This document shows, piece by piece, positions 19,904 to 27,144 of a stretch of 64,000 nt of DNA. Origin of the DNA: Butyricimonas synergistica DSM 23225 (GTDB lineage: Bacteria; Bacteroidota; Bacteroidia; Bacteroidales; Marinifilaceae); NCBI RefSeq assembly GCF_000379665.1, contig NZ_KB903369.1, positions 124,202 through 188,201 of the forward strand. Reading direction: 5' to 3'. The notes beneath the pieces were generated by a model. That model saw nothing but the letters and a program-made list of their open reading frames with translations. It was not told the origin of the DNA and did not search any database. Both the position numbers and the translations under genes were made by a program. Position 1 is the first letter of the stretch, and every line of letters begins with the position of its first letter.

Positions 19904-20620
19904 ATGAAAAACTTATTCCTATTATTAGCGTTATTGATTGTCGGGACTGCTGTGGCGCAGGTCAAGCGAATCAAGGGTACGGGCTACCTTCTGGTACAAG
20001 CACGGGATGCCAGCAAGCCTTTCACGAAGATTTCCGTGCAACAGGGTATCACCTTGTATTTGAAGCAAGGCAAGGAATTCGGGATCACGATAGAGGCGGA
20101 TGACAATATCATCTCTCACGTGAAAACGGAGATAAAGAACGGGCAATTGAACGTTTTTCTCGACCCGAATGTGATTATCCGTAGTTTCACGGCGATGAAC
20201 GTGTCCGTGGCAACTCCCGAGATCACCGGCCTTGATGTTTCATCGGCAGCACGCTTGATCGGTAGTTCTCCCTTGCGGGTGGACAAACTGGAACTCTCGG
20301 CTTCCGGTACGGCTGTCGTGAAGTTGGAAGTGGAAGGTAAGGAACTAGACGTGGAAGCCTCCAATGCGGCTAAACTGGAATTGAAAGGTGCCGTCGATCG
20401 TCTGGAACTCGAGATGTCTTCTTCTGCCACGTTGAAAGCATGGGATTTACGTGCTGCCGACTGCGAGGCGGAAATCAGCAATGCTGCCAAAGCAGAAGTG
20501 TACGTTTCCGGCACCCTCGGAGTCCAGTTATCCTCGGCCGGATTGCTCGTGTACGACGGTAACCCCCGTATCACGAAACAAGACGTTAGCGGTCGGGGAG
20601 CCCTTGCCAAGAAAAAGTGA
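19904..20620 (+). CDS. DUF2807 (GIN, head-of-adhesin-like) exported protein
   Basis: This 238-aa protein has a Sec signal peptide (FLLLALLIVGTAVAQ). The remainder is a repetitive beta-structure with the family's alternating pattern (GITLYLKQG, GLDVSSAARL, LELSASGTAVVKLEVEG, LDVEASNAAKLEL, LELEMSSSATLKA), ending VSGRGALAKKK. This matches the DUF2807 putative auto-transporter adhesin head family, common in Bacteroidetes envelopes and predicted to form a right-handed beta-solenoid. Its molecular role is unknown. It ends 5 bases from the stop of the convergent S41 peptidase gene. Confidence 0.85.
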   Translation: MKNLFLLLALLIVGTAVAQVKRIKGTGYLLVQARDASKPFTKISVQQGITLYLKQGKEFGITIEADDNIISHVKTEIKNGQLNVFLDPNVIIRSFTAMNVSVATPEITGLDVSSAARLIGSSPLRVDKLELSASGTAVVKLEVEGKELDVEASNAAKLELKGAVDRLELEMSSSATLKAWDLRAADCEAEISNAAKAEVYVSGTLGVQLSSAGLLVYDGNPRITKQDVSGRGALAKKK

Positions 20621-20625
20621 AATGA

Positions 20626-21981
20626 TTACTTTCCTTCCTCTTGATTTTCAAATAATACCACTGAATTGGCTTTCACACGCTCGGGGATGATCTGGCGGTA
20701 TTTACTCGTGGACATACTTCTTGCGGGCATCGTTGCTTCTATTTTCCCGGGGATCATCTCGAGAACGACGGCGAGCAGTGGTTCCTTAGGATCGCCGAGG
20801 CTTTCCCGGTGGGGGAATGTTTCTGCTACAGGGATTTCGGGCACAATGCCGTTCCGCACGGATCTGCCCTCGCTATTCGTGTAAAGCAGGGAGATTAAAG
20901 ATATATTCCATCCTTGCAAGTCGTTCTCGGGAGGAGTGAAGGTGATGCCTCCCATGTTTTTTCCGACGGTGGTTTCACCGATAACATGGACTTCCATGTA
21001 AGGTGACAGGGCGCTGATGAGCAGCTCGGAAGCTGATGCTGTCACCTTGCTGGTAATGACCCACAAGCGGGGCAGGTTGAGGCGGGCATCAGTAGGCACC
21101 GTTTTGTCGAAACGTTCTTCCATCATTTCCGGTGTATCCGCGTATTTCTTCTGGTAGGCGTCGTTCCACCTTTTGTGTATCAGTATTTCTTCGCTTTCCA
21201 CTACTTCCTCCGGGGCGATTAGTGAGCATAAGCGCTTGACGGCGAGCATATACCCGCCCGTGTTGTAACGCAGGTCGAGGATAAGTTCCTCTATTCCTTG
21301 TTCTTTCAGTTTTTGGAACACGTCGTTTAATTGAAGTAACGAGGTTGCGTTCCGGTACACGAAATTGGAGTATGCCACGTAACCGACTTTTCGTTCGTCG
21401 TGAGTGATGACTCCGTATTCAAGGATGGGATTGATCGTGAAATTTTGTGCGGTCAGTTCGAGGGTTTTGTAAGGTTCCGACATTTCATCTTCGGACAGAC
21501 CGATGGATAATGTGTTGTTGTAATAAAGGTCGGTATAATTTTCCGTGGTGATCTTTTTCCCGTTCATGCGGGTGATGATGTCACCGCGTTTTAGTCCTGC
21601 CTTTGCCGCTGGGGAATTGGAATACACGAAGTTAACCTCGGCAATGATGTATCCCCCGTCTTCCCAGAAGTTAAGGTTATACCCGAACCCGTTCTCGTTG
21701 CCACTGGCATCCGCAATTTCGCCCAGTCCCTGTGATTTCGTGATATGCGACCACGGGTCACCAGCGTATTTCATGTTGGCAAAGTAAGTCGCGGGGTCAA
21801 GGTCTGCCTCTATATTTTTGTCCTTGACCTCATCAGCCCAGAAATACTGGTCGGTCATCTTGTCCTTCGTGAACGTGTTGATACGCGTGTACGTGCCCGT
21901 GTAGGGCGAGGGCTTGACAGACGTGTCCTCGCAACTTGCGAGGAAGCCGATAAGTATCAAAAAGAAACAAATCCTGTACAT
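20626..21981 (-). CDS. S41-family C-terminal processing-type peptidase, lipoprotein
   Basis: This 451-aa protein has a lipoprotein signal (LILIGFLASCED), placing it at the periplasmic or outer face of the envelope. A PDZ domain follows (YSNSPAAKAGLKRGDIITRM, about residues 120-175), then the tail-specific protease core: LILDLRYNTGGYM, the Ser segment SKVTASASELLISAL and the Lys segment GETTVGKNMGG, giving the Ser-Lys dyad of the family. Bacteroidetes S41 lipoproteins of this size are common, but substrates are rarely known. The gene converges on the DUF2807 gene with a 5-base gap. The cat at 21979-21981 is the clear start. Confidence 0.9.
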   Translation of the reverse strand: MYRICFFLILIGFLASCEDTSVKPSPYTGTYTRINTFTKDKMTDQYFWADEVKDKNIEADLDPATYFANMKYAGDPWSHITKSQGLGEIADASGNENGFGYNLNFWEDGGYIIAEVNFVYSNSPAAKAGLKRGDIITRMNGKKITTENYTDLYYNNTLSIGLSEDEMSEPYKTLELTAQNFTINPILEYGVITHDERKVGYVAYSNFVYRNATSLLQLNDVFQKLKEQGIEELILDLRYNTGGYMLAVKRLCSLIAPEEVVESEEILIHKRWNDAYQKKYADTPEMMEERFDKTVPTDARLNLPRLWVITSKVTASASELLISALSPYMEVHVIGETTVGKNMGGITFTPPENDLQGWNISLISLLYTNSEGRSVRNGIVPEIPVAETFPHRESLGDPKEPLLAVVLEMIPGKIEATMPARSMSTSKYRQIIPERVKANSVVLFENQEEGK

Positions 21982-22147
21982 AGTTTGTTGTTACAAATTA
22001 CAAACTACAATATTACGGAATTTTTGTGAATTTCCATGCATGAGAAAAAGAGAAAGATGATCCATTTGGGATTTTAAATTTTAGATTTTAAATTCCAACC
22101 GTACAAGGCTATCGCTTATTCTGTGATTATATGATTTTCAATTGTAA

Positions 22148-22161
22148 TGCATAATTATTCA
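22148..22161 (+). promoter_or_regulatory. Candidate ArgR box 1
   Basis: TGCATAATTATTCA fits the palindromic ARG-box core TGNAT-N4-ATNCA exactly. It lies about 150 bases upstream of the arginine operon promoter in the 398-base gap between the S41 gene and the GNAT gene. The family consensus is established for other bacteria, and its use here is inferred. Confidence 0.4.
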
Positions 22162-22272
22162 TCATAAGCCTTGGTTTGTATTTTCCAGTTTCTTATGCGT
22201 TGCATTAAGTGTTTGGAATACAATAAAATGCGATATATTGTAAAGTTGCATATAAAAAAAATAAGATAAATA

Positions 22273-22305
22273 TTTGCTTCTACTAAATATTAATGCATAT
22301 ATTTG
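22273..22305 (+). promoter_or_regulatory. Candidate promoter of the arginine operon
   Basis: TTTG at 22273-22276 and TATATTTG at 22298-22305, 21 bases apart, match the Bacteroidetes TTTG / TAnnTTTG pattern perfectly. Transcription would start near 22312, leaving a leader of about 68 bases before the ATG at 22380. Confidence 0.6.
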
Positions 22306-22307
22306 CA
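22294..22307 (+). promoter_or_regulatory. Candidate ArgR box 2 overlapping the -7 element
   Basis: TGCATATATTTGCA is a near-palindrome that differs from TGNAT-N4-ATNCA by one base and covers the -7 box, the right place for repression. A perfect palindrome ATATGCATAT lies downstream at 22322-22331, and TTGCATATA lies upstream at 22246-22254, so several half-sites cluster here. Confidence 0.4.
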
Positions 22308-22379
22308 AAATCAAAGAATAAATATGCATATAGCGAAAACAAAAAATGATTTGAATGATTTAGATTAAATTGTACGAAA

Positions 22380-23072
22380 ATGAAGATTGAAGTTTTAGTT
22401 GCGTCCGAGAAGCATCTGTCATACGTGACAGCGATAAATGACGCGATTGACAACGCCGCAAAGGCGCGTGGAACAGGTATAGCAAGGAGAACCAACGAGT
22501 ACATCACCGGGAAAATCCGTGACGGTAAGGCGATCATCGCCCTAAACCGGGAGGAGTTCGTGGGATTCTGTTATATCGAATCGTGGGGACACCAGAAATT
22601 CGTGGCTAATTCCGGGTTGATCGTCGTGCCGGCGTACCGGGGATTGGGAGTGGCAAAGAGGATCAAGAAAGCCGCTTTCGATTTGTCGCGAAGGCGATTC
22701 CCGCAGGCGAAGTTGTTCGGGCTGACCACGGGCGAGCAGGTGATGAGAATCAATACTTCATTGGGATACGTGCCCGTCACTTTCGCCAAGTTGACCGACG
22801 ACGAGGAGTTCTGGGCGGGTTGCAAGTCGTGCGTGAATTACGACATCCTGCAACGGACGAATATGACCAAATGCCTGTGCACCGGGATGATCTACGACCC
22901 GGAAGCACAAACCCGTTCTGGGGAAGTGCCGGGCGAAAGAGCGGGAAGTCTACCCGGGCGGATCATCAAACGGTTGCGTCGCGTGGTAAGCGTGATGTTA
23001 GCCGCTTTCAAGGCTCCCGGGAATCACCCCGGCGGGAAACAGGAGTACGGGGGTGTTGTTTGTCGTTTGTAA
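22380..23072 (+). CDS. GNAT acyltransferase heading the arginine operon (putative N-acyl-glutamate synthase)
   Basis: This 230-aa protein probably catalyses the first step of arginine synthesis, acylation of glutamate by acetyl- or succinyl-CoA, as proposed for Bacteroidetes arg-cluster GNATs. The GNAT fold covers residues 1-150 with the CoA-binding motif VPAYRGLGVAKRIKKAA. A family-typical extension with WAGCKSCVNYD and MTKCLCTGMIYDP follows. The last ~50 residues (from about 180) are basic and low in pattern. It is the first gene after the arginine promoter and lies 11 bases before argG. Function is inferred from context and fold; the acyl donor cannot be told from sequence. Confidence 0.8.
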   Translation: MKIEVLVASEKHLSYVTAINDAIDNAAKARGTGIARRTNEYITGKIRDGKAIIALNREEFVGFCYIESWGHQKFVANSGLIVVPAYRGLGVAKRIKKAAFDLSRRRFPQAKLFGLTTGEQVMRINTSLGYVPVTFAKLTDDEEFWAGCKSCVNYDILQRTNMTKCLCTGMIYDPEAQTRSGEVPGERAGSLPGRIIKRLRRVVSVMLAAFKAPGNHPGGKQEYGGVVCRL

Positions 23073-23083
23073 ATAACAGGAAA

Positions 23084-24268
23084 ATGAAAAAAGTAGTTTT
23101 AGCATACAGCGGGGGGCTGGATACCTCCTATTGTGTAAAATACCTGAGCGACGAGTTGGGGCTCGAGGTGTATACGGCACTAGCCAACACGGGTGGTTTT
23201 TCGCCCGGGGAGCTGGCAGCGATAGAAGAGAAAGCGTATGCCCTTGGGGCAATGCGGCATGTGACGCTGGACGTGACGGGCGAGTATTACGAGCGGTGTA
23301 TCCGTTACATGGTGTACGGCAATGTCATGCGTAACAAGACGTATCCCGTTTCCGTGAGTTCCGAGCGGACGTTCCAAGCACTGGCGATCGTCCGTTACGC
23401 CAAAGAGATCGGTGCCGGCGCATTGGCTCACGGGAGTACAGGGGCAGGAAACGACCAAGTGCGTTTTGATCTTTGTTTCTCCGTGTTTGCGCCGGAGATG
23501 GAGATTATCACGCCGACTCGTGACCTGCGGTTGAGCCGGGAGGACGAGATCGCTTACTTGAAAGCGAAGGGCGTGGAACGGGACTGGACGAAACTGGCTT
23601 ACTCCATAAACAAGGGACTTTGGGGAACTTCCGTCGGAGGGCGGGAAACCTTGACATCCGACCAGCCGTTGCCGGAAGAGGCTTATCCCTCGCCCTTGCA
23701 GCGGGAAGGGAAAGAAGAACTGATCCTCGCTTTCGAGCGGGGCGAGTTGAGTGCGGTGAACGGGACGGTGTATGCCGACAAGGTGGACGCCATACGTGCC
23801 GTGGAGGCGTTAGCCGCCCCGTGGGCGATCGGGCGGGACACGCACGTGGGTGACACGATCGTGGGAATCAAGGGACGCGTGGGCTTCGAGGCAGCCGCCC
23901 CACTGGTGATTATCAAGGCGCACGAGTTGTTGGAAAAACACACGTTGACGAAGTGGCAGATTTACTGGAAAGAACAGCTGGGAAACTGGTATGGAATGTT
24001 CCTCCACGAGGCGATGCATGGGGAATCGGTGATGCGGGATATTGAGGCATTTCTCGAACATTCGCAGCGTAACGTGTCGGGCGAGGTGCGAGTACTGATG
24101 CGCCCTTACCATTTCGACCTGCTGGGATGTAGTTCTCCATATGACTTGATGAATGCCTCGTTTGCCAGATACGGCGAAGAAAATAATGCGTGGACGGCAG
24201 AGGACGTGAAGGGGTTCACTCGAATACTCTCGATACCGCAGAGGATACATGGGGCAATGGAGAATTGA
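23084..24268 (+). CDS. argG: Argininosuccinate synthase
   Basis: This cytoplasmic enzyme joins citrulline and aspartate with ATP to give argininosuccinate. The 394-aa frame starts MKKVVLAYSGGLDTS, the ATP-pyrophosphatase P-loop, and continues with ANTGG, GAGALAHGSTGAGNDQVRFD and SVGGRET, all signature regions of ArgG. An open frame extends upstream to 22820, but that part is out-of-frame GNAT coding sequence; the ATG at 23084 is the proper start because the P-loop follows at once. In this phylum the substrate is released by the ArgE-type enzyme encoded downstream. Confidence 0.97.
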   Translation: MKKVVLAYSGGLDTSYCVKYLSDELGLEVYTALANTGGFSPGELAAIEEKAYALGAMRHVTLDVTGEYYERCIRYMVYGNVMRNKTYPVSVSSERTFQALAIVRYAKEIGAGALAHGSTGAGNDQVRFDLCFSVFAPEMEIITPTRDLRLSREDEIAYLKAKGVERDWTKLAYSINKGLWGTSVGGRETLTSDQPLPEEAYPSPLQREGKEELILAFERGELSAVNGTVYADKVDAIRAVEALAAPWAIGRDTHVGDTIVGIKGRVGFEAAAPLVIIKAHELLEKHTLTKWQIYWKEQLGNWYGMFLHEAMHGESVMRDIEAFLEHSQRNVSGEVRVLMRPYHFDLLGCSSPYDLMNASFARYGEENNAWTAEDVKGFTRILSIPQRIHGAMEN

Positions 24269-24283
24269 AAATTAATCAAGTGT

Positions 24284-25240
24284 ATGATAAAAGTTGGAGT
24301 AGCGGGTGCTGCCGGATATACGGCGGGGGAGTTGATACGGATTCTCGTGAATCATCCTGCCGTGGAGTTGCAGTACTTGCAGAGTGAATCGCACGGGGGA
24401 GAGCCGGTGGGACGGGTACACCGGGATTTGGCGTACTCGGGGCTGGTGTTCTCGGGTTTGGATTTTGACGATATGGACGTGCTTTTCTTGTGTATGGGAC
24501 ACGGGATGTCTGCCCGTTTTCTCGCGGAAAACCGGATACCGTCTTTTGTGCGGGTGATCGATTTAAGTAATGATTTCCGCTTGCGGATATCGGCGGGTGA
24601 TTTCGTGTACGGGTTGCCGGAGTTGAACCGGGAAAGAATAGCCCGGGCAAGAAATGTGGCAAACCCGGGGTGTTTTGCCACGGCAATAGAACTAGGCTTG
24701 TTGCCGTTGGCGAAGAGCGGTTTGTTGCCGGAGCGGATTACGGTCTTCGGTGTGACCGGTTCGACGGGAGCCGGGCAGCGACCAACGGAGGAAACGCATT
24801 ACAGCAACCGGGCTCAGAACCTGTCCGTGTACAAGGTTTTTACCCACCAGCATTTGAGAGAAGTGCGGGAAGCTTTGCAGGCGGCGGGGGGAACGGCGGA
24901 TATTGCTTTCGTGCCGATGCGGGGATGTCATACGCGGGGAATTATCGTGAATAGCGTGTTCCAGTGCGATGTCCCGTTAGGGAAGCTGAATGCCTTGTAC
25001 CGTGAATACTACGAGAGCCACCCGTTCGTGACGGTGAGTGGCGAACCCGTGGCGATGAAACCCGTGGTGAACACGAACCATTGTTTTATCCACCTTGTGA
25101 AAGAAAATGATAATGTGCTGGTGACTTCGGTGATTGACAACTTGGTGAAAGGGGCTTCCGGGCAGGCAGTGCAGAATATGAACCTGATGTTCGGGTTGGA
25201 TGAGGCGGAGGGATTGCACTTGAAGGCAAATTACTTTTAA
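24284..25240 (+). CDS. argC: N-acetyl-gamma-glutamyl-phosphate reductase
   Basis: This enzyme reduces the acyl-glutamyl phosphate made by ArgB to the semialdehyde using NADPH. The 318-aa protein starts with a Rossmann motif (GVAGAAGYTAGELIRIL), carries the catalytic cysteine C130 in NPGCFATAIELG, and has GSTGAGQRPTEETHYSN and MRGCHTRGI downstream. Length fits the family. It starts 15 bases after argG, with a spacer (AATTGAAAATTAATC) resembling the one now read through in the argE/argH frame. Confidence 0.97.
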   Translation: MIKVGVAGAAGYTAGELIRILVNHPAVELQYLQSESHGGEPVGRVHRDLAYSGLVFSGLDFDDMDVLFLCMGHGMSARFLAENRIPSFVRVIDLSNDFRLRISAGDFVYGLPELNRERIARARNVANPGCFATAIELGLLPLAKSGLLPERITVFGVTGSTGAGQRPTEETHYSNRAQNLSVYKVFTHQHLREVREALQAAGGTADIAFVPMRGCHTRGIIVNSVFQCDVPLGKLNALYREYYESHPFVTVSGEPVAMKPVVNTNHCFIHLVKENDNVLVTSVIDNLVKGASGQAVQNMNLMFGLDEAEGLHLKANYF

Positions 25241-25252
25241 TACTTGCAGGAT

Positions 25253-26365
25253 ATGTTTGATGTATATGATTTAATGAATATAGAGCCTGTCCGGGCGGAG
25301 GGAATGTACTTCTGGGACAGGGAAGGCAACAAGTACCTGGACCTTTACGGGGGGCATGCCGTGATATCTATCGGTCACACGCATCCTCGTTACGTGGAGG
25401 GGATCTCGGGGCAATTGAGAAAGATAGGGTTTTACTCCAATTCCGTGCAGAATCCTTTACAGGAGGAATTGGAAGAAAAGTTAAAGAATCTTTCGGGGTG
25501 TACGGATTATAATTTGTTCCTGTGTAATAGCGGGGCGGAGGCAAACGAGAATGCCTTGAAACTAGCCTCGTTCGTGACGGGACGGTCGAAGGTACTTGCC
25601 ATGCGGCGGTCATTCCACGGTCGGACAAGCGGGGCGGTGGCAGTGACGGATAACCCCGCTATACAGGCGTCTTGGAATGCGGGACACCCGGTGGCATTTA
25701 TCCCGTTGAATGACGTGGAGGCTCTCGGTCGGGAATTGTCCGGCGGGGAGTATGCTGCCGTGATCGTGGAGGGCATACAGGGTGTGGGAGGAATCCGGGT
25801 GGCAGAGCCGGGCTTTTTGCAGGCTGCTCGTGAATATTGTGATCATCACGGGACGTTGCTTATCCTTGACGAGATACAATCCGGCTACGGGCGGAGCGGG
25901 CGTTTTTTTGCCCATCAGTATGCGGGGATAAAACCCGATATGATTACCGTGGCAAAGGGTATGGGAAATGGTTTTCCCGTGGCTGGAGTACTTATTCGTG
26001 AAACGATAGAGGCGAAGAAAGGAATGTTAGGTACTACGTTTGGAGGAAATCATTTGGCGTGTGCGGCGGCTATCGCCGTTTTGGACGTGATAGAAGATGA
26101 AAAGCTGATCGAGAATGCTGCTGTGATCGGGGAGTATTTGCTTGATAAAATAAAAGGATTGCCCGGGGTAATCGAAGTACGGGGGAAGGGGCTGATGATC
26201 GGGGTGGATATGGATATTCCGCACGTGATATTCCGTCGCCGCTTGCTGGCAAATTACCAGATTGTTACCGGGTATAGCGGGAAAAATACGCTCCGGCTGT
26301 TACCTCCGCTATGTATGGGAAAGGAAGAAGCGGATTATTTCGTGGAAAGACTTACATACAATTGA
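25253..26365 (+). CDS. argD: Acyl-ornithine aminotransferase (class III, PLP)
   Basis: This enzyme converts the acyl-glutamate semialdehyde to acyl-ornithine with glutamate as amino donor. The 370-aa class-III aminotransferase shows GGHAVISIGHTHP, NSGAEANENALKLA, ILDEIQSGYGRSG and the PLP lysine K235 in TVAKGMGNGFPV. ATG 25253 is chosen over a TTG three codons upstream. In Bacteroides fragilis the pathway uses succinylated intermediates, so the acyl group here may be acetyl or succinyl. It is followed after 2 bases by argB. Confidence 0.95.
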   Translation: MFDVYDLMNIEPVRAEGMYFWDREGNKYLDLYGGHAVISIGHTHPRYVEGISGQLRKIGFYSNSVQNPLQEELEEKLKNLSGCTDYNLFLCNSGAEANENALKLASFVTGRSKVLAMRRSFHGRTSGAVAVTDNPAIQASWNAGHPVAFIPLNDVEALGRELSGGEYAAVIVEGIQGVGGIRVAEPGFLQAAREYCDHHGTLLILDEIQSGYGRSGRFFAHQYAGIKPDMITVAKGMGNGFPVAGVLIRETIEAKKGMLGTTFGGNHLACAAAIAVLDVIEDEKLIENAAVIGEYLLDKIKGLPGVIEVRGKGLMIGVDMDIPHVIFRRRLLANYQIVTGYSGKNTLRLLPPLCMGKEEADYFVERLTYN

Positions 26366-26367
26366 AA

Positions 26368-27144
26368 ATGAAACGCTGTGTAATAAAAATAGGCGGGGTG
26401 CTTCTGGAAGATGGAGAACAACTTGAACGGTTGTGCCGGAAACTTACGGCAATAAAGACGCCTTTCGTGCTTGTTCACGGGGGAGGCGTGTTTGCCGGAC
26501 AGCTGGCGAAGCAATTGGGAATTCCTTGCCGAATGGTTGACGGACGGCGGGTGACGGACGACAATATGCTGCGGGTGACGGTGATGGCATATGCCGGGTG
26601 GGTAAACAAGATTCTTGTAGCCCGGTTGCAATCGTTCGGGGTGAATGCTTGCGGGTTGTCGGGATGCGACATGGATATGGTGAGAGCGGAACGGAGAGTG
26701 CAGGAGGGATTGGAATGGGGGCACGTGGGAGATGTGGCACGTGTGAATACCGGGATGTTGGAGGCTCTGCTCGACCAGGATATTGTTCCGGTACTCTCGC
26801 CGATCACGTGTGACGGGCAGGGAGGCTTGCTGAATTCCAACGCGGACGGGATTGCTGCTGCGGTGGCAAAAGCATTGGCACGCCTCGGGGAGGTAGAATT
26901 GATTTATTGTTTTGACAAACGGGGTGTGTTGGCAGACGTGAACGATGACAAAACCGTGATCCCCGGCTTGACACCAGTAATGTACAAGGCTTTACGCCGG
27001 GAGAAACTGATACACGAGGGTATGATTCCTAAACTGGATTACGCTTTCAGTACGATACAGGCGGGTGTGAAATCCGTGCGGTTGCTGCATCCCGATGAAT
27101 TGGATAATCCCGTGGCTGGAACCCGGATAACAGGAGAAGAATAA
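26368..27144 (+). CDS. argB: N-acetylglutamate kinase (acyl-glutamate kinase)
   Basis: This 258-aa amino-acid kinase phosphorylates the gamma-carboxyl of acyl-glutamate. It starts MKRCVIKIGG, has FVLVHGGGVFAGQLAKQLG for the phosphate loop, GLSGCDMDMV, and NSNADGIAAAVAKAL near the nucleotide site. The open frame extends upstream to 26311, but that stretch overlaps argD in another frame; ATG 26368 gives the standard start. The stop overlaps the next start by one base (TAATG), so translation is coupled to the argE/argH frame. Confidence 0.95.
   Translation: MKRCVIKIGGVLLEDGEQLERLCRKLTAIKTPFVLVHGGGVFAGQLAKQLGIPCRMVDGRRVTDDNMLRVTVMAYAGWVNKILVARLQSFGVNACGLSGCDMDMVRAERRVQEGLEWGHVGDVARVNTGMLEALLDQDIVPVLSPITCDGQGGLLNSNADGIAAAVAKALARLGEVELIYCFDKRGVLADVNDDKTVIPGLTPVMYKALRREKLIHEGMIPKLDYAFSTIQAGVKSVRLLHPDELDNPVAGTRITGEE

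Noticed and set aside
22820-23083. In-frame N-terminal extension of argG
   Set aside because: It overlaps the GNAT gene in another frame and has no family similarity; the P-loop follows directly after ATG 23084.
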